Below are positions 17,722 through 27,017 of a DNA stretch of 64,000 nt, one piece after another. Source of the stretch: SHVO01 sp041905525 (GTDB lineage Bacteria; Pseudomonadota; Alphaproteobacteria; Rhodospirillales; Rhodospirillaceae); NCBI GenBank assembly GCA_041905525.1, contig JAYRKY010000016.1:1-64000 (forward strand). The letters run 5' to 3'. The first letter of the stretch is position 1, and every line of letters starts with the position of its first letter. The notes under the pieces were generated by a model. It had not been told where the DNA came from. It ran no database searches and saw nothing but the letters and a program-made list of their open reading frames with translations. The position numbers and the translations under genes were made by a program.

Positions 17722-18993
17722 ATGCGCGTCCACATCATCGGCGCAGGTCTCGCCGGGCTTTCCGCCGCCGTCGCACTGGCGAGGAGCGGCGCCAACATCA
17801 GACTCTACGAAGCCGCGCCGCGCGCCGGTGGACGCTGCAGGTCCTATCATGATCCGCAACTGGGCTGCGTCATCGATAACGGCAACCACCTGATGATGAG
17901 CGGCAATCACGCCGTTCTCACCTATCTCGACACCATCGGCGCGCGCGACCGTCTCGTCGGCCCGGCGGCTGCGGCCTATCCCTTTCTAGATGTTGCAACG
18001 GGCGCGCGCTGGACGCTGCGCCCGAGTGCCGGACGGATTCCGTGGTGGCTGCTCGATTCCGAGCGGCGCGTTCCAGGAACCAGCGCGACGTCCTATTTGT
18101 CGGCGTTGAAACTCCTGCAAGCCGGCCCGAGCGACACCGTGGCCGACCTCATTCCGCCGGGTACGGCCCTCTATCGCAATTTCTGGGAGCCATTGGTTGT
18201 AGCGGCGCTGAATACCGACCCGCGCGAGGCCGCGGCCGTTCTCATGCGCCCGGTGCTGCTGGAAACGTTCTTCAAAGGCGCCGAAGCGTGCCGCCCGCTG
18301 GTCGCGCGCGACAGCCTGGCCGACACGCTTGTCGACCCTGCGCTCGCCCATGTGACCGCGCACGGCGCCGAGGTTCGGCTTGGGACCCGCGTTCGCGGGT
18401 TCTCGCTTGCGGAGAATCGCGTGACCCACATTGCCACCGATGAGGAGACACTGGCGCTGGACGCGGGCGATGTCGTTGTTGTCGCCGCGCCTGCGTGGGT
18501 GGCGGAGACATTGGTCCCGGGCTTGCGCGTTCCCCCGCCGGGCGAAGCCATCGTCAATGTGCATTACCGTCTTCCGCGGGCCTTCGCGCCGCCGGGCGAG
18601 GTCGAAATCACGGGCCTCGTTAGCGGCACGGCGCAATGGGTGTTCGTGCGTGGCGATCTGGCTTCCGTCACCATCAGCGCCGCGGGCGCCTTAACCGACG
18701 AGTCCGCGGACTCGCTCGCGACCAAGTGCTGGAGCGATGTCGCAGGGGTCCTGGGCAAGTCGACGATGCCCGAACCTCCGGCGCGGGTGATCAAGGAAAA
18801 GCGAGCGACCTTTGCGCAAACCCCCGCGGCGATCGAGCGGCGTGCGGCGTGCCGAACGCCCTATGTCAACCTCTTGCTCGCAGGCGATTGGACGGCTACA
18901 GGACTTCCCGCGACCATCGAGGGCGCGGTGCGTTCCGGCGTGAACGCCGCGGAGGCGGTCAAGGACCACCTCGTCAGAGTGAGAGCTGCATAA
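17722..18993 (+). CDS. hpnE: HpnE, FAD-dependent hydroxysqualene dehydroxylase
   Basis: The 423-residue flavin amine-oxidase-type protein begins MRVHIIGAGLAGLSAA, the Rossmann FAD-binding site. This is followed by the acidic residue in YEAAPRAGGRCRS and a C-terminal FAD contact in LLLAGDWTATGLPATIEGAV. HpnE reduces hydroxysqualene to squalene and completes the HpnCDE route. Spacing to hpnD is 3 bases and to shc 4 bases, so the genes form one operon. A generic phytoene-desaturase-like oxidoreductase is ruled out mainly by context and length. Confidence 0.93.
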   Translation: MRVHIIGAGLAGLSAAVALARSGANIRLYEAAPRAGGRCRSYHDPQLGCVIDNGNHLMMSGNHAVLTYLDTIGARDRLVGPAAAAYPFLDVATGARWTLRPSAGRIPWWLLDSERRVPGTSATSYLSALKLLQAGPSDTVADLIPPGTALYRNFWEPLVVAALNTDPREAAAVLMRPVLLETFFKGAEACRPLVARDSLADTLVDPALAHVTAHGAEVRLGTRVRGFSLAENRVTHIATDEETLALDAGDVVVVAAPAWVAETLVPGLRVPPPGEAIVNVHYRLPRAFAPPGEVEITGLVSGTAQWVFVRGDLASVTISAAGALTDESADSLATKCWSDVAGVLGKSTMPEPPARVIKEKRATFAQTPAAIERRAACRTPYVNLLLAGDWTATGLPATIEGAVRSGVNAAEAVKDHLVRVRAA

Positions 18994-18997
18994 CGTA

Positions 18998-20932
18998 ATG
19001 ACCATCGACGTGGCACATACCGAACCGAGCACGGATCTGACGAAGCTGGACCGTGTCATCGCGGAGGCGACCGGCGCCATGAAGGCGCGGCAGAAGCCTG
19101 ACGGCCATTGGGTCTTCGACCTGGAGGCCGACGCCACGATCCCCTCCGAATACATCATGCTCAACCACTATCTCGACGAACTGGAGCCCGAGGTGGAGGC
19201 GAAGCTGGCGGACTACATCCGCAGCATTCAGGGCGAGCATGGCGGATGGCCTTTATTCTACAAGGGCGACTTCGACATGAGCGCCACGGTGAAGGCCTAT
19301 TACGCCCTGAAGCTGGCGGGCGACGACATCGAAGCGCCGCACATGCGGCGCGCACGGGAGGCTATTCTATCGCGCGGGGGCGCCGAGACCTCCAATGTCT
19401 TCACGCGTTACGCCCTCGCCTTGTTCGGCGAAGTTCCGTGGCGCGCGGTGCCGGAAATGCCCGTGGAGCTGATGCTCACGCCCTCATGGTTCCCCGTCAC
19501 CATCTACCGCTTCTCCTATTGGTCGCGCACCGTCATCGTTCCGCTTCTCGTGCTGGCGGCATTGAAGCCGCTGGCCAAGAATCCAAAGCGCGTTCGCGTT
19601 CAAGAGCTGTTCCGCACCCCGCCCGCAGACATCAAAGTGTGGCTGCACAATCCCACCGGCCAGTTCGGCGGGGATATTTTCCTGTGGATCGACAAAATCC
19701 TGCGCGTCGTGACCTTCCCGAAAGGCATGCGCGCACGGGCGATCGAAAAAGCCGTGGCGTTCTTCAAGCCGCGCCTCAACGGCGAAGACGGCCTTGGCGC
19801 AATTTATCCCGCCATGGCCAACGCTGTGATGGCGATGGAAGCCCTTGGGTATCCGAAGGACGATCCCGACCTCGTGACGGCCAAACGCGCGATCAAGAAA
19901 CTCCTGACACCCGGTGAAGGCAAAACCTTCTGTCAGCCGTGCGTCTCGCCGATTTGGGATACCGGTCTTGCGGTGCAGGCGGTGATGGAGACCGGCGATC
20001 AAAGCGCCGCGACACACGCCAGCTGCAAGTGGCTCAAGGACCGCCAGATCCTCGACGTGGTCGGGGATTGGGAAATCAAGCGTCCCGGCCTGCGCCCCGG
20101 CGGCTGGGCCTTTCAGTACAACAACGCGCACTATCCCGACGTCGACGATACCGCCGTTGTAGGTATGGCGTTGCACCGCGCCGACCCCGCAAAACATGCC
20201 GAGGCGATCGCGCGCGCGGCCGAGTGGATCGAGGGCATGCAAAGCTCCAACGGCGGTTGGGGCGCCTTCGATATCGATAACAACGACTCCTATCTCAACA
20301 ATATCCCGTTCGCGGACCACGGCGCATTGCTGGATCCGCCGACCGCCGACGTGTCGGCACGCTGCATCAGTTTCCTGGCCCAGATCGGATACGAGACCTC
20401 GCATCCCGCGATCACGCGGGGGATCGACTATCTCAAAAGCGAACAGGAGAGCGACGGCAGCTGGTTCGGGCGCTGGGGTACGAACTATGTGTACGGCACC
20501 TGGTCGGTGCTCTGCGCGCTGAACGCGGCCGGTGAGGATATGAAGGCGCCCTACATCCAGCGCGCGGTACAGTGGTTGGTGAGCCGACAGAATGCCGACG
20601 GCGGATGGGGCGAAGACGGCGCGACCTATTGGAAAGAACGCCGGGCGGAGTGCAAAGCCAGCACACCGTCGCAAACCGCGTGGGCCGTGCTCGGTCTCAT
20701 GGCCGCCGGCGAGGTCGATCACCCAGCGGTGAAGCGAGGGATCTCATACCTTCTCGAAGCGCCGCGGGAACCCGATGGCCGCTGGGTCGAACCGTGGTAC
20801 ACGGCCGTCGGATTCCCGCGTGTCTTCTATCTGCGCTACCACGGCTATGCCGCGATCTTCCCGCTTTGGGCACTGGCCCGGTTCCGCGACCTCAAGGCCA
20901 GCAACACCAAGCGCGTGCGCACCGGGATGTGA
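18998..20932 (+). CDS. shc: Squalene-hopene cyclase
   Basis: The 644-residue class II triterpene cyclase cyclises squalene to hopene and diplopterol at the membrane. The acid catalyst motif DVDDTA is at residues 381-386. Several QW repeats are readable, for example QKPDGHWVFDLE near the N-terminus, QSSNGGWGAFD, ESDGSWFGRWG, QNADGGWGED and EPDGRWVEPW near the C-terminus. The length and motif spacing match HpnF/Shc enzymes. It ends the hpnC-to-shc operon, and its stop lies 2 bases from the stop of a convergent lipoprotein gene. Confidence 0.96.
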   Translation: MTIDVAHTEPSTDLTKLDRVIAEATGAMKARQKPDGHWVFDLEADATIPSEYIMLNHYLDELEPEVEAKLADYIRSIQGEHGGWPLFYKGDFDMSATVKAYYALKLAGDDIEAPHMRRAREAILSRGGAETSNVFTRYALALFGEVPWRAVPEMPVELMLTPSWFPVTIYRFSYWSRTVIVPLLVLAALKPLAKNPKRVRVQELFRTPPADIKVWLHNPTGQFGGDIFLWIDKILRVVTFPKGMRARAIEKAVAFFKPRLNGEDGLGAIYPAMANAVMAMEALGYPKDDPDLVTAKRAIKKLLTPGEGKTFCQPCVSPIWDTGLAVQAVMETGDQSAATHASCKWLKDRQILDVVGDWEIKRPGLRPGGWAFQYNNAHYPDVDDTAVVGMALHRADPAKHAEAIARAAEWIEGMQSSNGGWGAFDIDNNDSYLNNIPFADHGALLDPPTADVSARCISFLAQIGYETSHPAITRGIDYLKSEQESDGSWFGRWGTNYVYGTWSVLCALNAAGEDMKAPYIQRAVQWLVSRQNADGGWGEDGATYWKERRAECKASTPSQTAWAVLGLMAAGEVDHPAVKRGISYLLEAPREPDGRWVEPWYTAVGFPRVFYLRYHGYAAIFPLWALARFRDLKASNTKRVRTGM

Positions 20933-20934
20933 CG

Positions 20935-21291
20935 CTACGACTGCCGGCGCGGCGAGTCCGCCGGCGTCAGCGATTCGATCTTGCAGCGTTCGCCGTCGAC
21001 GATGATTGTGCCGAAGCGATCGAGCGTGCCTGTGGGCCGCGCGTCGACGCCGATGCCGTTGGCGTAAGGAAGGCCGAAGCAGGGGCCAAACAGGTCCGCC
21101 CGGTACCAGCGGCGATTGCCCGCCTGCAGATAAACCGTGTCGTCGCTGACCGCGTGGAAGTCGCGAATGTTGCCGTGATCCACGAACGGGATCGACGCCT
21201 GAGGACCGATAGACGCGGGCGCGTAATCGCCGCCGCCGGCACAGCCGGCGACCAGTACGGAGAGCGCGGCCGCAGAAAGAAATGCACGCAT
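20935..21291 (-). CDS. Small lipoprotein, DUF6491-like
   Basis: The product has 118 residues and a lipobox (LSVLVAGC) placing the acylated Cys near residue 17. The body contains YRADLFGPCFGLPYANGIGVD and IIVDGERCKIESL, with two further cysteines that could pair. The pattern resembles DUF6491 lipoproteins of alphaproteobacteria, a family of unknown function. ATG 21291 is chosen because GGAGG lies 6 bases upstream; an in-frame TTG four codons earlier is less likely. It lies between shc and hpnG on the opposite strand, so a hopanoid role is not implied. Confidence 0.72.
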   Translation of the reverse strand: MRAFLSAAALSVLVAGCAGGGDYAPASIGPQASIPFVDHGNIRDFHAVSDDTVYLQAGNRRWYRADLFGPCFGLPYANGIGVDARPTGTLDRFGTIIVDGERCKIESLTPADSPRRQS

Positions 21292-21427
21292 GTGAGCCTC
21301 CAAAGGGGTTGCACGTGATGGCTGAAAGATATGGACCTCGGGTGGCGCGCCGATGGTAGGATTGGGGCGATTTCGTGGAATCCCGCATCCCCCTGAAGAA
21401 CCAGAGAAATGAAGGCTTGAGCGGTCG

Positions 21428-22123
21428 ATGCTGGGTGTCGTGACAGGGCTGGAGTTCGAAGCTGACCTCGTGCGGCGGTACGCCCGCCGCGGGGACGTCG
21501 CCGACCGAGTGTGGGTCGCCTGCGGTTTGGGGCGCGATCAGGCCAACGCCGCCGCGGAGCGATTGATCGCCGATGGCGCGCGCGCATTGCTCAGTTTTGG
21601 GATCGCCGGCGGGGTGTCTCCGGCCGTGAGCCGCGGAACCCTGGTGCTCTCCACTGAAATCCGCGGCGAGGCGCTGCACCCGCTGCCGACGTCCTCGGAG
21701 TGGAACGCGAGACTGATCACCCTCCTGGACCCGCTAGGCGCGACCACGCATAGCCCGCTCGCGCACACACCGCATGTCGTGGCCACCACGGTGGAGAAGG
21801 CTCGTCTGTGTGCGGCCACGGGCGCTGTCGCTGTGGATATGGAGAGCTACGGCATCGCCGAAGCGGCCTTCCAAGCACGGCTGCCATTCACCGCAATCCG
21901 CGTTGTGGCCGACACCGCCGCCGAGACCCTGCCTGAGATCGCGCTTCACGCCGTGGCGCCCGATGGATCGGTGAAACTTGCCGAAACGATAGGACGCGTG
22001 GCGCGCAGCCCGCAGCAAATCCCGGCGTTGATCCGCCTCGGCCGGGCAACGTCGCAGGCGCGTGCGCGCCTGAACGAGATCGCCGCGCTTTGCACGCGCC
22101 GTCTCTTTCTCAGCCAACCGTGA
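21428..22123 (+). CDS. hpnG: HpnG, hopanoid-associated nucleoside phosphorylase-like enzyme
   Basis: The 231-residue protein belongs to the purine-nucleoside phosphorylase superfamily. It starts MLGVVTGLEFEADLV, has the Gly-rich LSFGIAGGVSP strand near residue 60, and the base-binding VAVDMESYGIAEAA near residue 135. HpnG removes adenine from adenosylhopane made by HpnH, giving ribosylhopane or its phosphate. Its partner hpnH is on the opposite strand about 2 kb away. The stop overlaps the 3' end of the convergent glycosyltransferase gene by 14 bases. Confidence 0.88.
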   Translation: MLGVVTGLEFEADLVRRYARRGDVADRVWVACGLGRDQANAAAERLIADGARALLSFGIAGGVSPAVSRGTLVLSTEIRGEALHPLPTSSEWNARLITLLDPLGATTHSPLAHTPHVVATTVEKARLCAATGAVAVDMESYGIAEAAFQARLPFTAIRVVADTAAETLPEIALHAVAPDGSVKLAETIGRVARSPQQIPALIRLGRATSQARARLNEIAALCTRRLFLSQP

Positions 22124-24152
22124 TGTGATCTGGCGGGAGTCCTTGCTCGTAGCGCGCCCACATCGCGTTGAAGGCGGCCTCCAGATTGCGCGCATATCTC
22201 TTCGAATCGAAGAGCGGGTAGGACGCGGCGTGGCGCGCCAGCTTTTCCTTCACCGCTGAGAGGGCCGCGAGATCCTTTGCGAGCGTGATCGCGAGGCGTT
22301 CGTAAGCGCTGGTGTCCTGCGCGACCAGCTCAGGCAGCCCGATGGCGTTGAGCAGGCTCGCCGCCACGCGCCCGGCGAAAGCCGCCCCAAGTCGGGTGAC
22401 GACCGGGAGGCCGACCATCAAGGCCTCGCTGGCGGTCGCATGGGCGTTGTAGTGGAAAGTATCGAGGAAGATGTCGGCGACACGATAGCGCGCCAAGTAA
22501 TCCAGTCCGATCGTCCGTGCAGCGAAGACCAGTCGCTCCGGCGCAATCCCCCGCGCCTTGGCTTCCCGTCGCATGTTCCGCATGCCGGTGGGGCCGGGAT
22601 CGCTGAGCCACAGGATACTGCCGTCCACGGCGCTCAGAATCCGCATCCAACTCGCGAACGCATCCGGCGTGATCTTGAAGGTCGCGTTGAAGCAACAGAA
22701 GACGAAGGCCCGTTCCGGGATCCCGAGGTCCGCGCGCGCGGAGAGACGTGCCGGAACCTGCCCCTTGATGTCGTTCGTGACGAGATAGGCGTCGGGCATG
22801 GTCACGATACGTTCCGAGAAGCCTTCGTAATGCTCGGGCGGCGTCACGAACTTATCACCGATGATGTAGTGATGGCACGGACTGCCCATGGTGGCCGGGT
22901 AGCCGAGGTAGTTCACCTGGATCGGCGCGGCGCCCGCGGCGAAGATGCCCGGCCGCGAGAACGCGGTGTAGCCGTTAAGGTCAATCGCGATATGGAGGCC
23001 GGACTCGCGCGCGGCGCGGGCGATCTCGTCGTCTTGCATGCCGAGCCCGTCCACAAAGCGGTCGCATGCGGCGCGGATGCGGCGGCGCGTCGGCCCGTCA
23101 GGCTCACCGCCGAAGGAGAACGCCGAAACCTCGAACCGGGTGCGGTCGTGGGCTTCGAGAAGCCCCACGATCAGTTGCCCGACGGGATGTTCGTGCAGAT
23201 CGGCGGAGAAATATCCGATGCGCAGCCTTTGTCCGAACCCACGCTTCTGATGAACAGGGGGACCGAGAACCGGATTGTTCTTGTTGAAATAGGTGGCCGC
23301 CGCCCGCCTCTGCTGCAGGGGCGATGACGGCAATGCGCTCAGGACGAAAGGCTGCGTTGCGTATCCGCCCGCGTCCACCGCGGCGAGTAGGTCCCCCATA
23401 CGCTTCTCGAAGCCGTCCCACTCGCACGAGCGCAGACTGGTGAGCACGCTTTCGCCCGGGATGAGATCCATCGCTGGATCCAACTCGAGCGCTCCTTCGA
23501 AATCTGCAAGCGCCCGCTCCGGCTGCTTCGCCGCCATGAAGACGAGGCCGCGCAGGGCGTAGGCTTTCGCCGAGTCAGGATCGATGTCCAGGGCGCGGTC
23601 GCAGGCGGCGAGGGCCTCCGTCGTGCGTTTCAAGGCGTCGAGCGCACGGGCGCGCAGGAAGGCTGCATCGAAAGAGTGCGGGTCTCGCGCGAGAGCGCGG
23701 TCGGCCGCGTTCAACGCCTCAAGTGGATGGCGGGCATCCAAATGCATCGCCGCCTTGGCAAGCAATGCGTCAATCGTGTCCGCCGCCGCCCCGCCTTCCG
23801 CCTTGGACAGAGCCGCGGCGAGATTGTCACGCGCCGCCGTCGATCCCGGATCGAGTTCGAGCGCGCGGCGCGCACTCGCGGCCGCCTCTTCGTCGCGTCC
23901 GAGTCCCAAAAGCGCCGCGGCCCGATTGGCATGGGCGGCGGAGAACTGAGGCGCCATGCTGATCACGCGGTCCAAGCGGACAAGCGCCTGCGTATGCAAA
24001 CCGCGCGCGAGGTCGATCAGCGCGCGCAGGTGCAAGGTATCGGTGTGGTCAGGATAAGTCGCGAGAATCTGGTCGTAGAGAGAGGCAGCTTCGTCCAGCC
24101 GGCCCGCCTGATGGAGGCCGATGGCCCGGTCAAAGACGGCGTTGGGATCCAT
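22110..24152 (-). CDS. TPR-containing O-GlcNAc transferase-like glycosyltransferase (GT41)
   Basis: The 680-residue protein has about seven tetratricopeptide repeats in residues 1-250 and a GT41/SPINDLY-type catalytic region after about residue 300. Typical segments are RIGYFSADLHEHPVG, IAIDLNGYT, QVNYLGYPATMG, FCCFNATFKITPD and DIFLDTFHYNAHATASEAL. Bacterial GT41 proteins add sugars to Ser/Thr residues of proteins in the cytoplasm. The gene follows hpnH by 7 bases and appears to be in the ispH-hpnH transcript, which is unusual. The acceptor is unknown. Confidence 0.87.
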   Translation of the reverse strand: MDPNAVFDRAIGLHQAGRLDEAASLYDQILATYPDHTDTLHLRALIDLARGLHTQALVRLDRVISMAPQFSAAHANRAAALLGLGRDEEAAASARRALELDPGSTAARDNLAAALSKAEGGAAADTIDALLAKAAMHLDARHPLEALNAADRALARDPHSFDAAFLRARALDALKRTTEALAACDRALDIDPDSAKAYALRGLVFMAAKQPERALADFEGALELDPAMDLIPGESVLTSLRSCEWDGFEKRMGDLLAAVDAGGYATQPFVLSALPSSPLQQRRAAATYFNKNNPVLGPPVHQKRGFGQRLRIGYFSADLHEHPVGQLIVGLLEAHDRTRFEVSAFSFGGEPDGPTRRRIRAACDRFVDGLGMQDDEIARAARESGLHIAIDLNGYTAFSRPGIFAAGAAPIQVNYLGYPATMGSPCHHYIIGDKFVTPPEHYEGFSERIVTMPDAYLVTNDIKGQVPARLSARADLGIPERAFVFCCFNATFKITPDAFASWMRILSAVDGSILWLSDPGPTGMRNMRREAKARGIAPERLVFAARTIGLDYLARYRVADIFLDTFHYNAHATASEALMVGLPVVTRLGAAFAGRVAASLLNAIGLPELVAQDTSAYERLAITLAKDLAALSAVKEKLARHAASYPLFDSKRYARNLEAAFNAMWARYEQGLPPDHITVG

Positions 24153-24159
24153 GCTCTCG

Positions 24160-25305
24160 TTAGCCGACCTTGGCGCGGCGCGGCTCGTCCTCGTGCAGAT
24201 CCTTCACGAAGGTCTGCACTTGTTTCTCGAACACGTACTGCGCCGGGCGCTGCTTATCCAGCGGGATTTCCGGCGCCATCGGGCCTTCGGTATCCACGCC
24301 CTTGAGGAAGACCTTCAAGGCCTTCAGCGGACGATTGACGGTATCCACGACGGACGTCGGTTCGAAGCCGCAATGGACCATGCAGTTCGCGCACTTCTCG
24401 TACTTGCCGACGCCATACTGATCCCACTGCGTCGTTTCCATGAGCTCCGAGAAACTCTTCGCATAGCCTTCGCCCACGAGATAACAGGGGCGCTGCCATC
24501 CGAAGACATTTCGGGTCGGATTTCCCCACGGCGTGCATTCGTAGGTTTGATTGCCGGCGAGGAAATCGAGATACATGCTCGACTGATTGAACTTCCACTT
24601 ACGGCCGTTGGCCTTACCGAGACGGAAGATCGAGCGGAACAACTCCTTTGTCTGGCGGCGCGACAGGAAGTGATCTTGCACCGGCGCGCGCTCATACGCA
24701 TAACCGGGAGACACAGTGACGCCTTCGACGCCGAGGGTGGCCACATAATCGAAGAACGCGGCAACACGGTCCGGCACGGCGTTGGAATTGAACAAGGTGC
24801 AGTTGACGGTGACGCGGAATCCGCGCGAGGTCGCTTCCTTGATCGCTTCGACGGCACGTTCGAAAACGCCTTCCTGCGACACGGCGTGATCGTGCTCTTC
24901 CTTAAGCCCATCGAGATGCACGGAGAACGTGAGATAGGGGCTCGGCGTGAACTGGTCGATCTTCTTCTTGAGCAAGAGGGCGTTCGTGCAGAGATAGACG
25001 AACTTCTTGCGGGCAATCAGACCCTCGACGATTTCCTTGATCTCCTTGTGCAGGAGCGGCTCGCCGCCGGGGATCGACACCACCGGCGCCCCGCATTCGT
25101 CCGCCGCCTGGAAGCATTCCTCGGGCGTCAGGCGCTTATTGAGGATGGAGTCCGGATAGTCGATTTTGCCGCAGCCATTGCACGCCAGATTGCAGCGGAA
25201 CAGAGGCTCCAGCATGAGCACCAGCGGATAGCGCGCGTTGCCGCGCAGCTTCTGCTTGAGAATATAGGCACCGACTCGAACAGCCTGAATTAACGGAACG
25301 CCCAA
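24160..25305 (-). CDS. hpnH: HpnH, radical SAM adenosylhopane synthase
   Basis: The 381-residue radical SAM enzyme has its [4Fe-4S] motif at Cys38, Cys42 and Cys45 (CNLACNGC), SAM-binding glycines in SIPGGEPLL, and a C-terminal Cys cluster in YEKCANCMVHCGFEP. HpnH adds the 5'-deoxyadenosyl radical to diploptene to form adenosylhopane, the first C35 hopanoid intermediate. The sequence is long enough to be complete. It lies 9 bases downstream of ispH and upstream of the GT41 gene. Confidence 0.94.
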   Translation of the reverse strand: MGVPLIQAVRVGAYILKQKLRGNARYPLVLMLEPLFRCNLACNGCGKIDYPDSILNKRLTPEECFQAADECGAPVVSIPGGEPLLHKEIKEIVEGLIARKKFVYLCTNALLLKKKIDQFTPSPYLTFSVHLDGLKEEHDHAVSQEGVFERAVEAIKEATSRGFRVTVNCTLFNSNAVPDRVAAFFDYVATLGVEGVTVSPGYAYERAPVQDHFLSRRQTKELFRSIFRLGKANGRKWKFNQSSMYLDFLAGNQTYECTPWGNPTRNVFGWQRPCYLVGEGYAKSFSELMETTQWDQYGVGKYEKCANCMVHCGFEPTSVVDTVNRPLKALKVFLKGVDTEGPMAPEIPLDKQRPAQYVFEKQVQTFVKDLHEDEPRRAKVG

Positions 25306-25314
25306 GAGTGACTC

Positions 25315-26253
25315 CTACGACGCGATCTGCATGTCCCGCAGTTGCTGCGGGAGTTTAAAGACGATGTTCTCGGTTACACCATCAAGGGGCTCCACCTCGA
25401 CAACGCCGAAGCCGCGGAGCTTTTCGATCAGCTCCTCCACGAGCGCTTCGGGCGCGGAGGCCCCGGCGGTGACGCCGATCACCTTCTTGCCTTCGATCCA
25501 TTTCGGATCCAATCCGTCCGCATCGTCGATCAGATAGCTCGGAACATCCATGTCCTCGCCGAGATCGCGCAGGCGGTTGGAGTTCGAACTGTTCTTGGCG
25601 CCGAGGACGAGGATGACATCGGAGCGGCGCGCCAGTTCACGCACCGCCTGCTGGCGATTTTGCGTGGCGTAGCAAATGTCCTTCACGTCCGGGCCTTCGA
25701 TGTCCGGGAAGCGGGTCTTCAGCACCGCGATGATGTCGCGTGTGTCGTCCACCGACAGCGTGGTCTGCGTGACGTACGCGAGCTTGGTTCCTTCGGCGAT
25801 CTCGAGCTTGGTCGCTTCGTCGACGGAGCCAATGAGATGCACCTTGCCGTCGATCTGTCCGAGCGTGCCTTCAACTTCGATGTGACCGGCATGGCCGATC
25901 AGGACGACTTCGTAGCCGCCCTTCGAATAACGCTGGCCCTGCGAGTGGACCTTGGCCACAAGCGGGCAGGTCGCGTCCAGGATATCGAGGTTGCGTCCCT
26001 GCGCGTCGCGCACGACCGCGCGCGAAACGCCGTGAGCGGAAAATACCGTGACCGCACCTTCCGGGATGGCCGCGATCTCGTCGACAAACACCGCGCCCTT
26101 GGCGCGCAGGTCGTCGACGACGCGTTTGTTATGGACGATCTCATGGCGCACGTAGACCGGGGGGCCGAACTTCTTCAGCGCCAGTTCGACGATATCCACG
26201 GCTCGCACGACGCCGGCGCAAAAGCCCCGGGGCTGTGCCAGTAACACCTTCAT
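25315..26253 (-). CDS. ispH: 4-hydroxy-3-methylbut-2-enyl diphosphate reductase
   Basis: The 312-residue iron-sulfur enzyme carries out the last step of the MEP pathway, making IPP and DMAPP. The three cluster cysteines are readable in PRGFCAGV (Cys12), DATCPLVAKVHSQ and DICYATQNRQ, and the catalytic Glu/His surroundings such as RHEIVHN and GHAGHIEVEGT are present. It is first in the ispH-hpnH-GT41 operon, with a good promoter 33 bases upstream. With dxs in the other operon, both ends of the MEP pathway are tied to hopanoid genes. Confidence 0.95.
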   Translation of the reverse strand: MKVLLAQPRGFCAGVVRAVDIVELALKKFGPPVYVRHEIVHNKRVVDDLRAKGAVFVDEIAAIPEGAVTVFSAHGVSRAVVRDAQGRNLDILDATCPLVAKVHSQGQRYSKGGYEVVLIGHAGHIEVEGTLGQIDGKVHLIGSVDEATKLEIAEGTKLAYVTQTTLSVDDTRDIIAVLKTRFPDIEGPDVKDICYATQNRQQAVRELARRSDVILVLGAKNSSNSNRLRDLGEDMDVPSYLIDDADGLDPKWIEGKKVIGVTAGASAPEALVEELIEKLRGFGVVEVEPLDGVTENIVFKLPQQLRDMQIAS

Positions 26254-26285
26254 AAAAGCGCGCCTCGCGATTGATGTGGCGGTTA

Positions 26286-26313
26286 ATTATACCTTGGCTA
26301 ACGGATGTCCAAG
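26286..26313 (-). promoter_or_regulatory. Predicted promoter of ispH-hpnH-GT41
   Basis: On the minus strand a -35 CTTGGA (26313-26308) and a perfect -10 TATAAT (26291-26286) are spaced by 16 bases and lie 33 bases upstream of the ispH ATG. An inverted repeat TTGGCT-N12-AGCCAA (26294-26317) covers the spacer and -35, so a repressor or activator could bind there. Confidence 0.55.
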
Positions 26314-26422
26314 CCAACTCATCGGCTTTCGGTCGCCCTGCCCCGCCCCCAGCGCGCTAAAAAAGCCGTCTGTTGCAAGAAAATACTGTTTTCACAAAGG
26401 CTTGTCGATCAGTATGTGACCC

Positions 26423-27016
26423 ATGAAACGCTTTGCAATCCTTGCCATCAGCTGCTGGTCCGGCTTCCTGGTCATGGGCTTCGAGATGCTGAGCGGGCGG
26501 ATTCTCGCCCCGACCTTCGGCAGCAGCATCTACGTTTGGGGCGCCATCATCACCGTCTTCATGCTGGCCTTGTCCATCGGTTACCTGCTGGGCGGGCGTC
26601 TCTCCATGAAGCGGCCGACGATGGCGAAGCTGTGCCTCATCCACGGCGCGGCCGGCGCCATGCTGCTTCCTGTGTTGGTCTTTGAAATCCCCGTCCTGGA
26701 CGGGATCTTCGGCATCACCCAAGACCCGCGCCTGGGCTCGCTGATGGCCAGCGTCGTCCTGTTTTTCGCCCCGGCCGTGCTTTCAGGAATGGTCACCCCC
26801 TATGCGGTCCGGCTTCTGGTCGAGGATGCCCAAGCGGCCGGCTTCTACGCCGGGCTGCAATACTTCTTCTCCACTTTCTTTAGCGCCGCGGGCACACTTC
26901 TGACATCCTTCTGGTTTGTCTTATTGTTCGACGTCGACCAAATTCTGATCCTGCTGTTCGGGATCACGGAGGCGGTCGCGCTCACGGCGTTCCTCATTTC
27001 GCGTAAAAGGGTCTGA
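26423..27016 (+). CDS. Membrane half of a split spermidine-synthase-like system
   Basis: The 197-residue protein has six or seven membrane helices. It matches the N-terminal transmembrane domain of fused membrane/spermidine-synthase proteins, with MGFEMLSGRILAPTFGSS near residue 18 and SGMVTPYAVRLLVEDA near residue 122. In the fused relatives this domain is joined to a soluble aminopropyltransferase-like domain. Here a stop is followed after 1 base by a separate gene for that domain. The start ATG has only a poor ribosome site. The function of the membrane half is unknown. Confidence 0.8.
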   Translation: MKRFAILAISCWSGFLVMGFEMLSGRILAPTFGSSIYVWGAIITVFMLALSIGYLLGGRLSMKRPTMAKLCLIHGAAGAMLLPVLVFEIPVLDGIFGITQDPRLGSLMASVVLFFAPAVLSGMVTPYAVRLLVEDAQAAGFYAGLQYFFSTFFSAAGTLLTSFWFVLLFDVDQILILLFGITEAVALTAFLISRKRV

Positions 27017-27017
27017 C

